A stretch of 64,000 nt of DNA from Azoarcus sp. CIB (GCF_001190925.1 NZ_CP011072.1:4712001-4776000); one strand, 5' to 3'. Counted from the first letter of the stretch, positions 1 to 9,427 are shown. Numbers and translations: made by a program. The notes: generated by a model not told the origin, from the sequence alone.

Positions 1-303
1 TTCGCCCACCAGCGCCCGGTGGTCATCCGCCAAGGCGCCATCGTGCCGGTCAACGTGCCGCTGATGACTGGCGAACTGACCAACCTGCCGAAGGCCGGCG
101 AGGAAATCGTCGAACTGCAGGTACGTTTCCGTACCGTCGGCGACATCTCCTGCACGGCACCGGTGGAGTCGGCCGCCGACACCGTGGAGAAGATCGTGAT
201 TGAAACTGCCACCACCACAATCACCGAGCGCGGCGCCACCCGTCTGGACGACCAGACCTCCGAGGCGTCGATGGAGCAGCGGAAGAAGGAAGGGTATTTC
301 TGA
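1..303 (+). CDS. cysD: Sulfate adenylyltransferase subunit 2, C-terminal end (partial)
   Basis: The reading frame is open at the left edge and gives the last 100 residues before a TGA at 301-303. The tail matches the C-terminus of CysD, the ATP-pyrophosphatase-type subunit that adenylates sulfate to APS. The conserved FRTVGDISCTAPVES stretch and the closing MEQRKKEGYF are typical of the family. The N-terminal PP-loop lies outside the window. CysD works with the GTPase CysN, which follows on the same strand. The usual close cysD-cysN spacing is replaced here by 458 bases holding two inverted repeats. Confidence 0.93.
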   Translation, partial: FAHQRPVVIRQGAIVPVNVPLMTGELTNLPKAGEEIVELQVRFRTVGDISCTAPVESAADTVEKIVIETATTTITERGATRLDDQTSEASMEQRKKEGYF

Positions 304-324
304 GGGTTTCGGATGACGAAGTGC

Positions 325-436
325 GGGGTGCTAATCGAGCGCGGCGGGGAATTTGCTCCGTCGGCTGCGGAACTCGCAGTACAGCGCGCGTCCGCGCTGT
401 CTGCTCAGACAGTCCTCGCCGCTCCGCAAACACCCC
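325..436. repeat. Left arm of a ~110 bp imperfect inverted repeat
   Basis: This arm is the imperfect reverse complement of 583-699. The longest exact shared blocks are 20 bases (403-422 against 597-616) and 15 bases (363-377 against 641-655), and both arms end in a CACCCC/GGGGTG boundary. It lies in the 458 bp gap 304-761 between cysD and cysN, where no convincing gene is seen; the short open frame at 313-519 lies inside the repeat and resembles nothing known to me. It looks like a dispersed palindromic (REP/MITE-like) element, but other copies cannot be checked from this window. Confidence 0.8.
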
Positions 437-582
437 GCCCCGCTCTTACTGAGTGCAGGTTGAACGAAAAGCAAAGACGTTCTGAACCGTTCTTAACAGT
501 ACAGGTGCAATGGGAATGACGGCGATGCGAAACAGCATTGAACTGCCCTCCAATAAAGCCCCGAACGTAGCCGGGGACGTGC

Positions 583-699
583 GGGGTGTTCGCGGCGCGG
601 CGAGGACTGTCTGAGCGCAGGCGCGGAAGCGCGCCGCTGCGCGAGTTCCGCAGCCGCAGAGCGAATACCCCGCGCGGCCCCGGCGGATTAGCAGCACCC
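583..699. repeat. Right arm of the ~110 bp imperfect inverted repeat
   Basis: This is the partner of 325-436 in inverted orientation, separated from it by about 146 bases that hold only a small CCCCG/CGGGG hairpin near 559-576. If transcription runs from cysD into cysN, the two arms could pair in the mRNA into a very long stem. The arms differ by small indels and substitutions, so they have diverged since they arose. The remaining sequence up to cysN (700-761) holds its ribosome binding site, AAGGAA at about 748-753. Confidence 0.8.
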
Positions 700-761
700 A
701 CGCCCCAACGGCAACCCAACACGCAGCACCGAATTCTAGAAAGCTTGAAGGAAACAAAACC

Positions 762-2042
762 ATGTCCGCCCTCGAAAACCTGCCCGACACCGACCACGGC
801 CTCCTGCGCTTCCTCACCTGCGGCAGCGTCGACGACGGCAAGAGCACGCTGATCGGCCGCCTGCTGTTCGACACCAAGACCATCCTCGCCGACACCCTCA
901 ACGCCATCGAGAAGACCTCCGCCAAGCGTGGCATGAGCGCCGTCGACCTCTCACTGCTCACCGACGGCCTGCAGGCCGAGCGCGAGCAAGGCATCACCAT
1001 CGACGTCGCCTATCGCTACTTCTCCACCGGCACGCGCAAGTACATCATCGCCGACGCCCCGGGCCACGAACAGTACACCCGCAACATGGTCACGGCCGCC
1101 TCCACCGCCAACCTCGCGATCATCCTCGTCGATGCACGCAAGGGCGTGCTCACGCAGACCCGCCGCCACTCCTACCTTGCCAGCCTCGTCGGCATCCCGC
1201 ACCTCCTCGTCGCCGTGAACAAGATGGACCTCGTCGACTACGACCAGACCACCTACGAACGCATCAAGGCCGACTACCTCGCCTTCGCCGAAAAACTCGG
1301 CATCAAGGACGTGCGCTTCATCCCGCTATCCGCGCTCAACGGCGACATGATCGTCGACCGCGGCGAACGCCTCGGCTGGTACGACGGCCCCACGTTGCTC
1401 GAAATCCTCGAGACCGTGCCCGCCGCCCACACCGAACAGGCCGAAAACTTCCGCTTCCCCGTCCAGTTCGTGTGCCGCCCGCAGGATTCCGCGAACCCCG
1501 AATTGCACGACTTCCGCGGCTTCATGGGCCGCGTCGAATCCGGCGAGATCGCCGTCGGCGACGCCGTGACCGTCCTGCCCTCGGGCCGCAGCAGCACCGT
1601 CAAGGACATCCAGATCGGCGGCGTCGGTATCGAGCGCGCAATCCACGAACAATCGGTCACGCTCCTGCTCGCCGACGAGATCGACATCTCGCGCGGCGAC
1701 ATGATCGTCAAGAGCGCCGAGCAACCCGAGCAATTGAAACAGATCGATGCAACCCTGTGCTGGCTGTCCGAGACGCCGCTGTCACCGGCGCGCACCTACC
1801 TGCTGCGCAACACCACGCGCGAAGTGAAGGCCAAGGTCGCCAAGATCGACTACCGGCTCGACGTGAACACGCTCGAACAGGAACCCGCGACGGCACTGGC
1901 GATGAACGATATCGCGCGCCTGACGCTCAAACTCGCGCAGCCAATCTTCGCCGATGCGTACGCCGAGAACCGCGCCACCGGCGCCTTCATCATCATCGAC
2001 GAGAGCACCAACAACACCGTCGGCGCAGGCATGATCGGCTGA
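762..2042 (+). CDS. cysN: Sulfate adenylyltransferase subunit 1 (GTPase)
   Basis: This 426-residue translation-factor-like GTPase partners CysD, coupling GTP hydrolysis to APS formation in cytoplasmic sulfate assimilation. The P-loop GSVDDGKS is at residues 21-28, the DAPGHEQY G3 motif near 100 and the NKMD G4 motif near 155, followed by EF-Tu-like beta-barrel domains. The length matches stand-alone CysN without a fused APS kinase (CysC). The ATG has a good GAAGGAAA ribosome binding site. A strong hairpin terminator follows at 2070-2102. The separation from cysD by an inverted repeat is unusual. Confidence 0.96.
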   Translation: MSALENLPDTDHGLLRFLTCGSVDDGKSTLIGRLLFDTKTILADTLNAIEKTSAKRGMSAVDLSLLTDGLQAEREQGITIDVAYRYFSTGTRKYIIADAPGHEQYTRNMVTAASTANLAIILVDARKGVLTQTRRHSYLASLVGIPHLLVAVNKMDLVDYDQTTYERIKADYLAFAEKLGIKDVRFIPLSALNGDMIVDRGERLGWYDGPTLLEILETVPAAHTEQAENFRFPVQFVCRPQDSANPELHDFRGFMGRVESGEIAVGDAVTVLPSGRSSTVKDIQIGGVGIERAIHEQSVTLLLADEIDISRGDMIVKSAEQPEQLKQIDATLCWLSETPLSPARTYLLRNTTREVKAKVAKIDYRLDVNTLEQEPATALAMNDIARLTLKLAQPIFADAYAENRATGAFIIIDESTNNTVGAGMIG

Positions 2043-2069
2043 ACGGCGCGCCCTCAGGTCCGAGCACGC

Positions 2070-2115
2070 GCACCCCGACCGTCCCTACGACGGCCGGGGT
2101 GCAAGCGCTTTTCCC
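2070..2115 (+). terminator. Rho-independent terminator after cysN
   Basis: A 14-base stem (2070-2083 with 2089-2102, one G-T pair) closes a 5-base loop. It is followed within a few bases by a T-rich tail (CTTTTCCCTTT) just past the cysN stop codon. It should end the cys transcript before the next gene. Confidence 0.8.
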
Positions 2116-2196
2116 TTTCCGGGCCCGCCTGTGGGAAAATCCCGCCTTGCCGATTTGTCCGCTGGCCGGCACAGCAACGCAATGTAGAAGACACAT

Positions 2197-3471
2197 ATGA
2201 AATGTCTCGATGATTTCCGCCTGCGGTTCGGGAGCAGGGAATACGTACCGATCATGATTGGCGGGATGGGCGTAGACATCTCGACGTCGGACCTCTCGCT
2301 CGAGGCCGCGCGCCTCGGCGGCATAGGGCATATCTCCGACGCCATGCTGCCGACCGTCAGCGACCGTCGCTACGACACCAAGTACGTGCGCAACAAGCTC
2401 AAGCAGTACAAGTACAACGTCGCCAACACCGACAAGTCGGACGTGCAGTTCGACCTCGGGCTGGTCGCCGAGGCGACCCAGACCCACGTACGCCGCACGA
2501 TGGAGCGCAAGCGCGGTGACGGGCTGATCTTCATCAACTGCATGGAAAAGCTCACGATGAACGGGCCGAAGGAGACGCTGCGCGTGCGCCTTCGTACCGC
2601 GATGGATGCCGGCATCGACGGCATCACGCTCGCCGCCGGTCTGCACCTGGGCTCCTTCGGCCTGATCGAGGACCACCCGCGCTTCCGCGACGTCAAGCTC
2701 GGCATCATCGTCTCCTCGCTGCGCGCACTCGTACTCTTCCTGCGCAAGTCGGCACGCACCAACCGCCTGCCCGACTACGTCGTCGTCGAAGGCCCCCTTG
2801 CCGGCGGCCACCTCGGCTTCGGTATGGACTGGTCCGCGTACGACCTGCACACCATCGTCGCCGAAATCCGCGACTACCTGATCGCCGAAAAGCTCGACAT
2901 CCCGCTAATCCCGGCCGGCGGCATCTTCACCGGCAGCGACGGCGTGTCCTTCCTCGAAACCGGCGCCGCCGCGATACAGGTCGCCACCCGCTTCACCGTG
3001 TCGCACGAATGCGGACTGCCGCCAGACGTGCAGCAGCATTATTTCGACGCCAACGAAGACGACATCGAGGTCAACAACACCTCGCCCACCGGCTATCCGA
3101 TGCGCATGCTGAAAAGCAGCCCGTCGATCGGCTCCGGCATCCGCCCGAACTGCGAAGCCTACGGCTACCTGCTCGACGGCAACGGCAACTGCGCCTACAT
3201 CAACGCGTACAACCGCGAACTCGAGCTGCACCCGGACGCCAAGCGGCTCAAGGTGATGGACAAGACCTGCCTGTGCACGCACATGCGCAACTTCGACTGC
3301 TGGACCTGTGGCCACTACACCTACCGGCTCAAGGACACCTCGCACCGGCGCGCCGACGGCACCTACCAGATCCTGTCCGCCGAGCACATCTTCCACGACT
3401 ACCAGTACAGCAAGGACAACAAGATCGCGCTGCCTGCGGTCGAAGCCTGCGAACCGGCCAAGTCGGCCTGA
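2197..3471 (+). CDS. Nitronate monooxygenase / 2-nitropropane dioxygenase family flavoprotein with Cys-rich tail
   Basis: The 424-residue protein has the TIM-barrel layout of the FMN-dependent nitronate monooxygenase/FabK/IMPDH-like family. The N-terminus reads PIMIGGMGVDIS, the middle has VEGPLAGGHLGFG, and a PAGGIFTGSDG phosphate-binding loop lies near residue 241. It is longer than typical ~330-residue nitronate monooxygenases. The extra C-terminal part contains C358-x-C360-x7-C368-x2-C371, which could hold a metal or Fe-S centre; that is inference. It appears to be a single-gene transcript, with terminator-like hairpins on both sides. The true substrate is not evident. Confidence 0.8.
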   Translation: MKCLDDFRLRFGSREYVPIMIGGMGVDISTSDLSLEAARLGGIGHISDAMLPTVSDRRYDTKYVRNKLKQYKYNVANTDKSDVQFDLGLVAEATQTHVRRTMERKRGDGLIFINCMEKLTMNGPKETLRVRLRTAMDAGIDGITLAAGLHLGSFGLIEDHPRFRDVKLGIIVSSLRALVLFLRKSARTNRLPDYVVVEGPLAGGHLGFGMDWSAYDLHTIVAEIRDYLIAEKLDIPLIPAGGIFTGSDGVSFLETGAAAIQVATRFTVSHECGLPPDVQQHYFDANEDDIEVNNTSPTGYPMRMLKSSPSIGSGIRPNCEAYGYLLDGNGNCAYINAYNRELELHPDAKRLKVMDKTCLCTHMRNFDCWTCGHYTYRLKDTSHRRADGTYQILSAEHIFHDYQYSKDNKIALPAVEACEPAKSA

Positions 3472-3502
3472 TACCCGGCCGGCGCAAGCCGGTCGTGCGT
3501 GC

Positions 3503-3545
3503 GAAGGGCGTGCCCGCCACTCCGGCGGCCACGCCCTTCTTGCAT
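3503..3545. terminator. Strong hairpin terminator (possibly bidirectional)
   Basis: A 16-base stem with a single C-C mismatch (3503-3518 pairing with 3524-3539) has a 5-base loop and is followed by TTGC. It lies 31 bases after the nitronate monooxygenase-like gene and separates it from nfeD. Confidence 0.65.
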
Positions 3546-3658
3546 CCGCGCCTCCCGACGGTCGCCGGTAGGGGAACGCTCTCGACCGCGCTGCACTCAT
3601 ACGATCGGATGCTTCGTGCATGCCGCACACCGGATGCATTCCGGCGCCAGGAATGCGT

Positions 3659-5089
3659 ATGCGCAGAACGATTTGGGCGCTGCTCGCGCTCGCCCTGCTG
3701 ATCCTCGGCTTCCTGCTGCACAACCGCCCGGCCGCCGCCCCGCCGACCGGGGAGGTCGTCGTGTTGCGCATCGACGGCGTGATCGGGCCAGCGACCGCCG
3801 ATTTCTTCGCACGCGAACTTGCCCGCGCGCGTGCGCGACAGGCCGGACTGGTCGTGCTCGCAATGGACACGCCGGGCGGACTCGACACCTCGATGCGCGC
3901 CATCATCAAGGACATCCTCGCCGCCCCGATCCCCGTCGCCACCTGGGTCGGCCCCGAAGGCGCGCGTGCCGCGAGCGCCGGCACCTACATCCTGTACGCC
4001 AGCCACATCGCGGCGATGGCGCCCGCCACCAACCTCGGTGCCGCCACGCCGGTGGCGATCGGGATGCCCGGCGGCAAGCCGGAAGACGACGCTGCGCGCA
4101 AGGAGAAGACGGACGACAACGCCAAGGACAAGGACGGCAAGGCCGCCGGGAGCGCCGCAGGCACCGGCGATGCCATGATGGAAAAGGTCCGCAACGACGC
4201 CGCCGCCTACCTGCGCAGCCTCGCGCAACTGCGCGGGCGCAGCGGCGACTTCGCCGAGCGCGCGGTGCGCGAGGCCGCCAGCCTGTCCGCGGACGAGGCG
4301 CTCGCCGCGGGCGTCATCGACCTGATCGCCGCCAACCTTCCCGAACTGATGGCGAAGCTCGACGGCCGCGAGGTGAAACTCGATGGCGGGCGCACGCAGC
4401 GCCTGTCGACCGCCACCGCGACGATCACCGAAATCGCGCCCGACTGGCGTGTGCGCGTGCTCGCCCTGCTGTCCAATCCCCAGCTCGCGCTGGTGCTGAT
4501 GATGATCGGCGTCTATGCGCTGTTCTTCGAATTCACCAGCCCCGGCTTCGGCGTGCCAGGCGTCGCCGGCGCGATCTGCCTGCTGATCGCGCTGTACGCC
4601 TTCCAGCTCCTGCCGGTGAACTGGGCCGGCGTCGCGCTGGTCGCCCTCGGCGCCATCCTGATGCTCGCGGAAGCCTTCCTGCCGAGCTTCGGCGCACTCG
4701 GCGTCGGCGGCATCGTCGCCTTCGTCGTCGGCGGACTGTTCCTCATGGATACCGAGGCCCCCGGCTTCGGCATTCCCCTGCCCTTCCTGGTCGGGCTCGC
4801 AGTCGCGAGCGCGCTGACGATCGCGGCCGTCGGCAGCTTCGCCGCCCGCACACGCCAACGCCCCGTCGTCAGCGGCCGCGAGCAGATGATCGGCATGCTC
4901 GCAACGGTCAGCACCGTCACCCCGGAAGGCGCACGGGCCCTCGTCCAGGGCGAATCCTGGCGCGTGCTCAGCACTGCGCCCCTCGCGCCCGGGGATCGCG
5001 TACGCATCACCGCCCTCGACGGGCTCACCCTGCACGTCGAGCCGCTCACCCCCGATCCGGCCAATCGCCGCGAAGGAATCCCGCCATGA
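3659..5089 (+). CDS. NfeD-like membrane-bound ClpP-class serine protease
   Basis: Long-form NfeD has an N-terminal signal/anchor segment, a ClpP-like protease domain, several transmembrane helices (about residues 260-410) and a C-terminal OB-fold NfeD domain. The ASAG motif with the likely nucleophile Ser106 is visible. Members of this family cleave the C-terminus of the partner stomatin/slipin. A charged low-complexity insert rich in Lys and Asp (about residues 140-170) interrupts the protease domain. The start at 3659 is chosen for its AGGA six bases upstream; in-frame ATGs at 3620 and 3653 are alternatives. Its stop overlaps the slipin start (ATGA), so the pair is co-translated. Confidence 0.88.
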   Translation: MRRTIWALLALALLILGFLLHNRPAAAPPTGEVVVLRIDGVIGPATADFFARELARARARQAGLVVLAMDTPGGLDTSMRAIIKDILAAPIPVATWVGPEGARAASAGTYILYASHIAAMAPATNLGAATPVAIGMPGGKPEDDAARKEKTDDNAKDKDGKAAGSAAGTGDAMMEKVRNDAAAYLRSLAQLRGRSGDFAERAVREAASLSADEALAAGVIDLIAANLPELMAKLDGREVKLDGGRTQRLSTATATITEIAPDWRVRVLALLSNPQLALVLMMIGVYALFFEFTSPGFGVPGVAGAICLLIALYAFQLLPVNWAGVALVALGAILMLAEAFLPSFGALGVGGIVAFVVGGLFLMDTEAPGFGIPLPFLVGLAVASALTIAAVGSFAARTRQRPVVSGREQMIGMLATVSTVTPEGARALVQGESWRVLSTAPLAPGDRVRITALDGLTLHVEPLTPDPANRREGIPP

Positions 5090-5859
5090 TCTTCGATCTC
5101 AACCTGGGCCTCGGCACGATCCTCCTCCTGCTCGTTGCGCTCGCTGCGAGTTCGCTGCGCATCCTGCGCGAATACGAACGCGGCGTCGTGTTCATGCTCG
5201 GCCGCTTCTGGAAGGTCAAGGGCCCGGGCCTCGTCATCGTGATCCCGGGCATCCAGCAGATGGTCAAGGTCGACCTGCGCGTCGTCACGCTCGACGTGCC
5301 GAGCCAGGACGTGATCTCGCGCGACAACGTCTCCGTGAAGGTCAATGCGATCATCTTCTTCCGCGTCATCGACCCGCAGAAGGCGATCATCCAGGTCGAG
5401 AACTACCTCGTCGCCACCAGCCAGCTCGCGCAGACGACGCTGCGCGCGGTGCTCGGCAAGCACGAACTCGACGAGATGCTGGCCGAACGCGAGCGCCTCA
5501 ACCTCGACGTACAGCAGATCCTCGACGCACAGACCGACGGCTGGGGCATCAAGGTCGCGAACGTCGAAATCAAGCACATCGACCTCAACGAGAACATGAT
5601 CCGCGCGATCGCCCGCCAGGCCGAGGCGGAACGCGAACGGCGCGCCAAGGTGATCCATGCGGAAGGCGAAAAACAGGCCGCGGAGAGCCTCATGAACGCG
5701 GCCGAAATGCTCTCGCGCCAGCCCGCCGCGATGCAGCTGCGCTACCTGCAGACCCTCACCCAGATCGCCGGCGACAAGGCCTCGACGATCGTCTTTCCCG
5801 TTCCGGTCGACCTGCTGAAAGGGCTGCTCGACGGACTCTCCCACCCGCCCCGGACCTGA
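5086..5859 (+). CDS. Slipin (SPFH/stomatin-like membrane protein)
   Basis: The 257-residue protein has one N-terminal hydrophobic hairpin (about residues 8-25) and an SPFH/band-7 domain containing [13 protein letters not shown], a [12 protein letters not shown] stretch and [16 protein letters not shown] charged coiled coil ([18 protein letters not shown]) follows. Slipins form membrane scaffolds and are cut by the adjacent NfeD protease. The ATG at 5086 overlaps the nfeD stop, which fixes the start. The gene ends 16 bases before the convergent alanyl-tRNA editing gene. Confidence 0.92.
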   Translation: MIFDLNLGLGTILLLLVALAASSLRILREYERGVVFMLGRFWKVKGPGLVIVIPGIQQMVKVDLRVVTLDVPSQDVISRDNVSVKVNAIIFFRVIDPQKAIIQVENYLVATSQLAQTTLRAVLGKHELDEMLAERERLNLDVQQILDAQTDGWGIKVANVEIKHIDLNENMIRAIARQAEAERERRAKVIHAEGEKQAAESLMNAAEMLSRQPAAMQLRYLQTLTQIAGDKASTIVFPVPVDLLKGLLDGLSHPPRT

Positions 5860-5875
5860 GCCCGGCGCGCCGCGC

Positions 5876-6586
5876 TCATTGCTCCGCGAAGGCGACCGTC
5901 ACCCGCTTGTTGCGCTTGCCTTCAGAGCGGATGCGCACGACCTTCAGCGGCCCGACTTCGCCGGTGCGTCGCAGGTGGGTGCCGCCGCAGGGCTGCAGAT
6001 CGACGCCGGGAATGTGAATCGTGCGCACGCTGCCCTGGCCGCGCGGCGGCTGCACGGACATCGTCTTCACCAGCCCGGGATTCGCATCCAGCTCCGCCTC
6101 GCTGATCTCGCCCGCCTCGACCGGCGAATCGGCTGCGACGAGGGCATTGAGCCGCGCCTCGATCTGTGCCGCGTCGAGCCTGTCCATCTCGATGTCGAAA
6201 TCGAGATGCGCCTTGTCCTCCGCCATGCGCCCGCCGCTCACCGGCGCCGCCACGACCGCGCACAGCAGATGCAGTCCGGTGTGATATCGCATCAAGCGGT
6301 AACGCCGCTCCCAGTCGATCTCCGCCGTCACGGCCGCCCCCGCCGGCGGCGCCTCCGCGCCTTCGGCAAGCACATGCACGACCGTCCCGCCCTCGCCCTT
6401 CACGGCCTCGACAACCGGCACGCGCGTCCCGTCCGGCCCGATCAGCACCCCGCAATCCCCCGGCTGCCCCCCGCCGGTCGGGTAGAACACGCTGCGGTCG
6501 AGCACGACGCGGTTCGTGTCGACCGCGACCACCTGCGCAGTACAGGAACGGGCATAGGCATCCAGGCGAAACAGCGCTTCGGTCAT
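5876..6586 (-). CDS. AlaX-type alanyl-tRNA editing protein
   Basis: A free-standing homologue of the AlaRS editing domain, it hydrolyses mischarged Ser- or Gly-tRNA(Ala) in the cytoplasm. The 236 residues contain the two zinc-binding motifs: HTGLH (HxxxH) near residue 102 and PCGGTH (CxxxH) near residue 203. The N-terminal FYPTGGGQPGD is typical of the AlaRS C-terminal half. The start at 6586 has a GGAGGT ribosome binding site. It lies 17 bases downstream of the AEC transporter gene on the same strand and is probably co-transcribed with it. Confidence 0.9.
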   Translation of the reverse strand: MTEALFRLDAYARSCTAQVVAVDTNRVVLDRSVFYPTGGGQPGDCGVLIGPDGTRVPVVEAVKGEGGTVVHVLAEGAEAPPAGAAVTAEIDWERRYRLMRYHTGLHLLCAVVAAPVSGGRMAEDKAHLDFDIEMDRLDAAQIEARLNALVAADSPVEAGEISEAELDANPGLVKTMSVQPPRGQGSVRTIHIPGVDLQPCGGTHLRRTGEVGPLKVVRIRSEGKRNKRVTVAFAEQ

Positions 6587-6603
6587 GCGGACCTCCAGTA
6601 GTT

Positions 6604-7479
6604 TCAGGGCAGAACCATCGCCAGCGCGATCGGCAGGAACACGACCGCCGCAACGTTGCCGATCAGCACCATCGACGCGACCACCGCGGGCTCCTGATGG
6701 TAGCGTTCGGCGAAGATATAGTTCAGCACCGCCGGCGGCAGGGCACCGAACACGACCACCAGTGCGCGCTCCTGCGCCGACAGGTCGAACATCTGCAGCA
6801 CCGCCAACGCCAGCACCATGCCTACGACGGGCCGCGCGACGGCGGCATACAGGCCCAGGCCGAGCGAGGCGATGCGCGAATCGGTCAAGCGCACACCCAG
6901 CGCGAACAGCATCAGCGGGATCGAAATATCGCCCAGCATCTTGATCGCGAGCATCAGCGGCGGCCACACCTCGATGCCGGCAATCCCGACCGCCAAGCCC
7001 GCGAAGGTCGCCAGCACCGACGGCACCCGCCACACCGTCCACACCTTGATGCGATGGTCGAGCAGCCACGCACCGAACGAGAAGTGCAGCAGGTTCGACA
7101 CCATGAACATCACCACGGCCGGCGCCAGCGCCGCGTCGCCAAACGCCAGCACCGCCAGCGGCAGCCCCAGGTTGCCGCAATTGTTGAACATCAGCGGCGG
7201 CACGAAAGTTTTCTGCGCGATGCCCGACAGGCGCGCGAGCACGTAGCCGGCCGCACCCGAACCGATCACCATCAGCAGCGTCGCGACGGTCAGCGAGCCG
7301 AACTCCGCGACGCGGAATTCCTTGTTCGCGAGCGCCGCGAACACCAGCGCCGGGATGAACACGTCCATATTGAGCTTGTTCGCATGCGACAGGTCCGGCC
7401 GCATCCGCCTGCCGACGAAGTAGCCCAATGCAGTCAGCGCGAACAGCGGGAAGAGGATCGAAACGATGCGGATCAGCAT
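6604..7479 (-). CDS. AEC-family transporter (auxin efflux carrier-like permease)
   Basis: The 291-residue inner-membrane protein has about ten hydrophobic segments. The MFNNCGNLGLP motif in the middle is the hallmark of the AEC/bile-acid transporter superfamily and forms the substrate crossover site. Bacterial members export or import small carboxylates such as malate or malonate, but the substrate here cannot be read from sequence. It is followed by the tRNA-editing gene and sits downstream of the pagL terminator, so it probably has its own promoter. Confidence 0.85.
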   Translation of the reverse strand: MLIRIVSILFPLFALTALGYFVGRRMRPDLSHANKLNMDVFIPALVFAALANKEFRVAEFGSLTVATLLMVIGSGAAGYVLARLSGIAQKTFVPPLMFNNCGNLGLPLAVLAFGDAALAPAVVMFMVSNLLHFSFGAWLLDHRIKVWTVWRVPSVLATFAGLAVGIAGIEVWPPLMLAIKMLGDISIPLMLFALGVRLTDSRIASLGLGLYAAVARPVVGMVLALAVLQMFDLSAQERALVVVFGALPPAVLNYIFAERYHQEPAVVASMVLIGNVAAVVFLPIALAMVLP

Positions 7480-7524
7480 TAAGGGCGAAGAGGTTCAGCG
7501 AAACCGCCGCAGGACGGCGGCGAC

Positions 7525-7547
7525 AAAAAAGGGCCCGACAGGGCCCC
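7525..7547 (-). terminator. Rho-independent terminator downstream of pagL
   Basis: Read on the minus strand, GGGCCC-TGTC-GGGCCC is followed directly by six Ts, a textbook intrinsic terminator. It closes the minus-strand hslV-hslU-pagL group. A second GC-rich hairpin lies immediately beyond it, at 7504-7520. Confidence 0.9.
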
Positions 7548-7568
7548 TCGCGATGCGCAGGCGCAGGC

Positions 7569-8087
7569 TCAGAAGCTCGCGCCGATCAGCAACTGATGCA
7601 GGTCGATGCCGTGGTTGGGCGTCTCGATGTCGCCGTTCGAATAATGCGAAAAGCGCCAGCCCACCGAAAACCGGCCGCCCAGCTCGAGGCCCAAGCCCGC
7701 GTGCTGCGAGAACTGGAAGGCCGTCGAGAACACCTTGGGCCCCAGGTCCGTGCGACTCAGGAGCGCGGCACCAAGACCCAACTCGGCGTAAGGCTGGAAA
7801 TTCCCTTTACCGCGCACCATGCGCAGCATGCCGATCGCACCGGCCTGGTTCAGCGTGTTCGGGCCAGCGCTCGAACCACTGTAATGAAACCGGCTCAATT
7901 CCAGTTCCGGGTGCAGACCGGCATGCCACGCGCCCCAGTCGCGCCCCCACAGCGGACCGAGGCGCACGGACAGGCCCGTGCGGTCGTAATTGTCATGCTC
8001 GCCGTGAAACACGCTGACGGCCGGCTCCGCCGCCGACACGGCACCCGCCGCCAGCATCGAAGCCGCCACGCACATCAGGAACTTCAT
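7569..8087 (-). CDS. pagL: Lipid A 3-O-deacylase (PagL-like outer-membrane protein)
   Basis: A signal peptide (residues 1-19) precedes an eight-stranded-barrel-like sequence of 172 residues. The C-terminal block WRFSHYSNGDIETPNHGID fits the PagL signature with the His-Ser of the catalytic triad. PagL removes the 3-O-linked acyl chain from lipid A in the outer membrane, remodelling LPS and lowering TLR4 recognition. It starts 8 bases after the hslU stop on the same strand and is followed by a clear terminator, so it may be the last gene of the hslVU operon. Confidence 0.85.
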   Translation of the reverse strand: MKFLMCVAASMLAAGAVSAAEPAVSVFHGEHDNYDRTGLSVRLGPLWGRDWGAWHAGLHPELELSRFHYSGSSAGPNTLNQAGAIGMLRMVRGKGNFQPYAELGLGAALLSRTDLGPKVFSTAFQFSQHAGLGLELGGRFSVGWRFSHYSNGDIETPNHGIDLHQLLIGASF

Positions 8088-8095
8088 TCAGCACC

Positions 8096-9427
8096 TCACA
8101 GAACGTAACGCGCGAGATCCTCACGCTGGGCGAACACCTCAAGCCGCCCATCGACGTATGCCGCGTCGATCATCAGCCTGTCCACGCCGCTCTTGCCGGC
8201 CTCGAAGGAAATCTCCTCGAGCAGCTTCTCCATCACCGTATACAGGCGCCGCGCGCCGATGTTCTCGGTCTTCTCATTCACCTGGAAGGCGATCTCGGCG
8301 AGGCGGCGGATGCCCGCGTCGGCGAACTCCAGCGTCACCCCCTCGGTCGCGAGCAAGGCCTGATACTGCCGTACGAGGCAGGCGTCAGTCTGCGTGAGGA
8401 TGCACACGAAATCCTCCACCGACAGGCTCTCGAGCTCGACCCGGATCGGGAAGCGCCCCTGCAGCTCGGGGATCAGATCGCTCGGCTTCGACAGGTGGAA
8501 CGCGCCGCTGGCGATGAAGAGCACATGATCGGTCTTGATCATGCCGTACTTGGTCGACACCGTCGTGCCCTCGACGAGCGGCAGCAGGTCGCGCTGCACG
8601 CCCTGGCGCGACACGTCGGCACCATGCACATCCGAACGCGCTGCGATCTTGTCGATCTCGTCGAGGAACACGATGCCGTTCTGCTCCACTGCACGGATCG
8701 CGTCCGCCTTCACTTCCTCGTCGTTGATCAGGCGCACGGCCTCCTCGTCGGCAAGCGCCTTCAGCGCCTCGCCGATCTTCATCTTGCGCAGCTTCTTCTT
8801 GCCGCCGCCCAGATTCTGGAACATGCCCTGGATCTGCTGCGTGAGCTCCTCCATGCCCGGAGGCGCGAAAATCTCCGCCGTCATCGCGTTCGCGGCGACC
8901 TCGATCTCGATCTCCTTGTCGTCGAGCTCGCCCTCGCGCAGCTTCTTGCGGAATTTCTGCCGTGTCGCCGTGTCCTGCGGCTCCGGGTCGGCGGCGAAGC
9001 CAACCGGGCGCGCCGGCGGCAGCAGCGCGTCGAGCACGCGGTCCTCGGCCGCGTCCATCGCACGATCGCGCACCGTCTTCATCTCCCGCTCACGCCCGTC
9101 CTTGATCGCGACCTCCACCAGATCGCGGATGATCGTCTCAACATCCCGGCCGACGTAGCCCACTTCAGTGAACTTCGTCGCCTCGATCTTGATGAAGGGC
9201 GCGTTTGCCAGGCGCGCCAGGCGGCGCGCGATCTCGGTCTTGCCGACGCCCGTCGGCCCGATCATGAGGATGTTCTTGGGCGTAATCTCGCTGCGCAGCG
9301 GCTCCTCGACCTGCGCGCGCCGCCAGCGGTTGCGCAGCGCAATCGCAACGGCCTTCTTCGCCTTGCCCTGTCCGACGATGTGCTTGTCGAGTTCGGAGAC
9401 GATCTCCGGCGGGGTCATCTGCGTCAT
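8096..9427 (-). CDS. hslU: ATP-dependent protease ATPase subunit HslU
   Basis: The 443-residue AAA+ unfoldase has the same length as E. coli HslU. It carries Walker [10 protein letters not shown] near residue 58, the GYVGRDVE pore loop, Walker [11 protein letters not shown] and the sensor block near the C-terminus. It feeds substrates into the HslV peptidase. The start ATG (9427) overlaps the hslV stop codon, confirming the start and translational coupling. Regulation is usually by heat shock, but no sigma-32 site was recognised here. Confidence 0.98.
   Translation of the reverse strand: MTQMTPPEIVSELDKHIVGQGKAKKAVAIALRNRWRRAQVEEPLRSEITPKNILMIGPTGVGKTEIARRLARLANAPFIKIEATKFTEVGYVGRDVETIIRDLVEVAIKDGREREMKTVRDRAMDAAEDRVLDALLPPARPVGFAADPEPQDTATRQKFRKKLREGELDDKEIEIEVAANAMTAEIFAPPGMEELTQQIQGMFQNLGGGKKKLRKMKIGEALKALADEEAVRLINDEEVKADAIRAVEQNGIVFLDEIDKIAARSDVHGADVSRQGVQRDLLPLVEGTTVSTKYGMIKTDHVLFIASGAFHLSKPSDLIPELQGRFPIRVELESLSVEDFVCILTQTDACLVRQYQALLATEGVTLEFADAGIRRLAEIAFQVNEKTENIGARRLYTVMEKLLEEISFEAGKSGVDRLMIDAAYVDGRLEVFAQREDLARYVL

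Noticed and set aside
313-519. Small open frame between cysD and cysN
   Set aside because: It lies mostly inside the left inverted-repeat arm, lacks a ribosome binding site and resembles no known protein.
731-746. Adjacent EcoRI-, XbaI- and HindIII-like sites before cysN, resembling a cloning polylinker
   Set aside because: The flanking sequence is natural GC-rich DNA continuous with cysN and no vector sequence is seen; coincidence is more likely.
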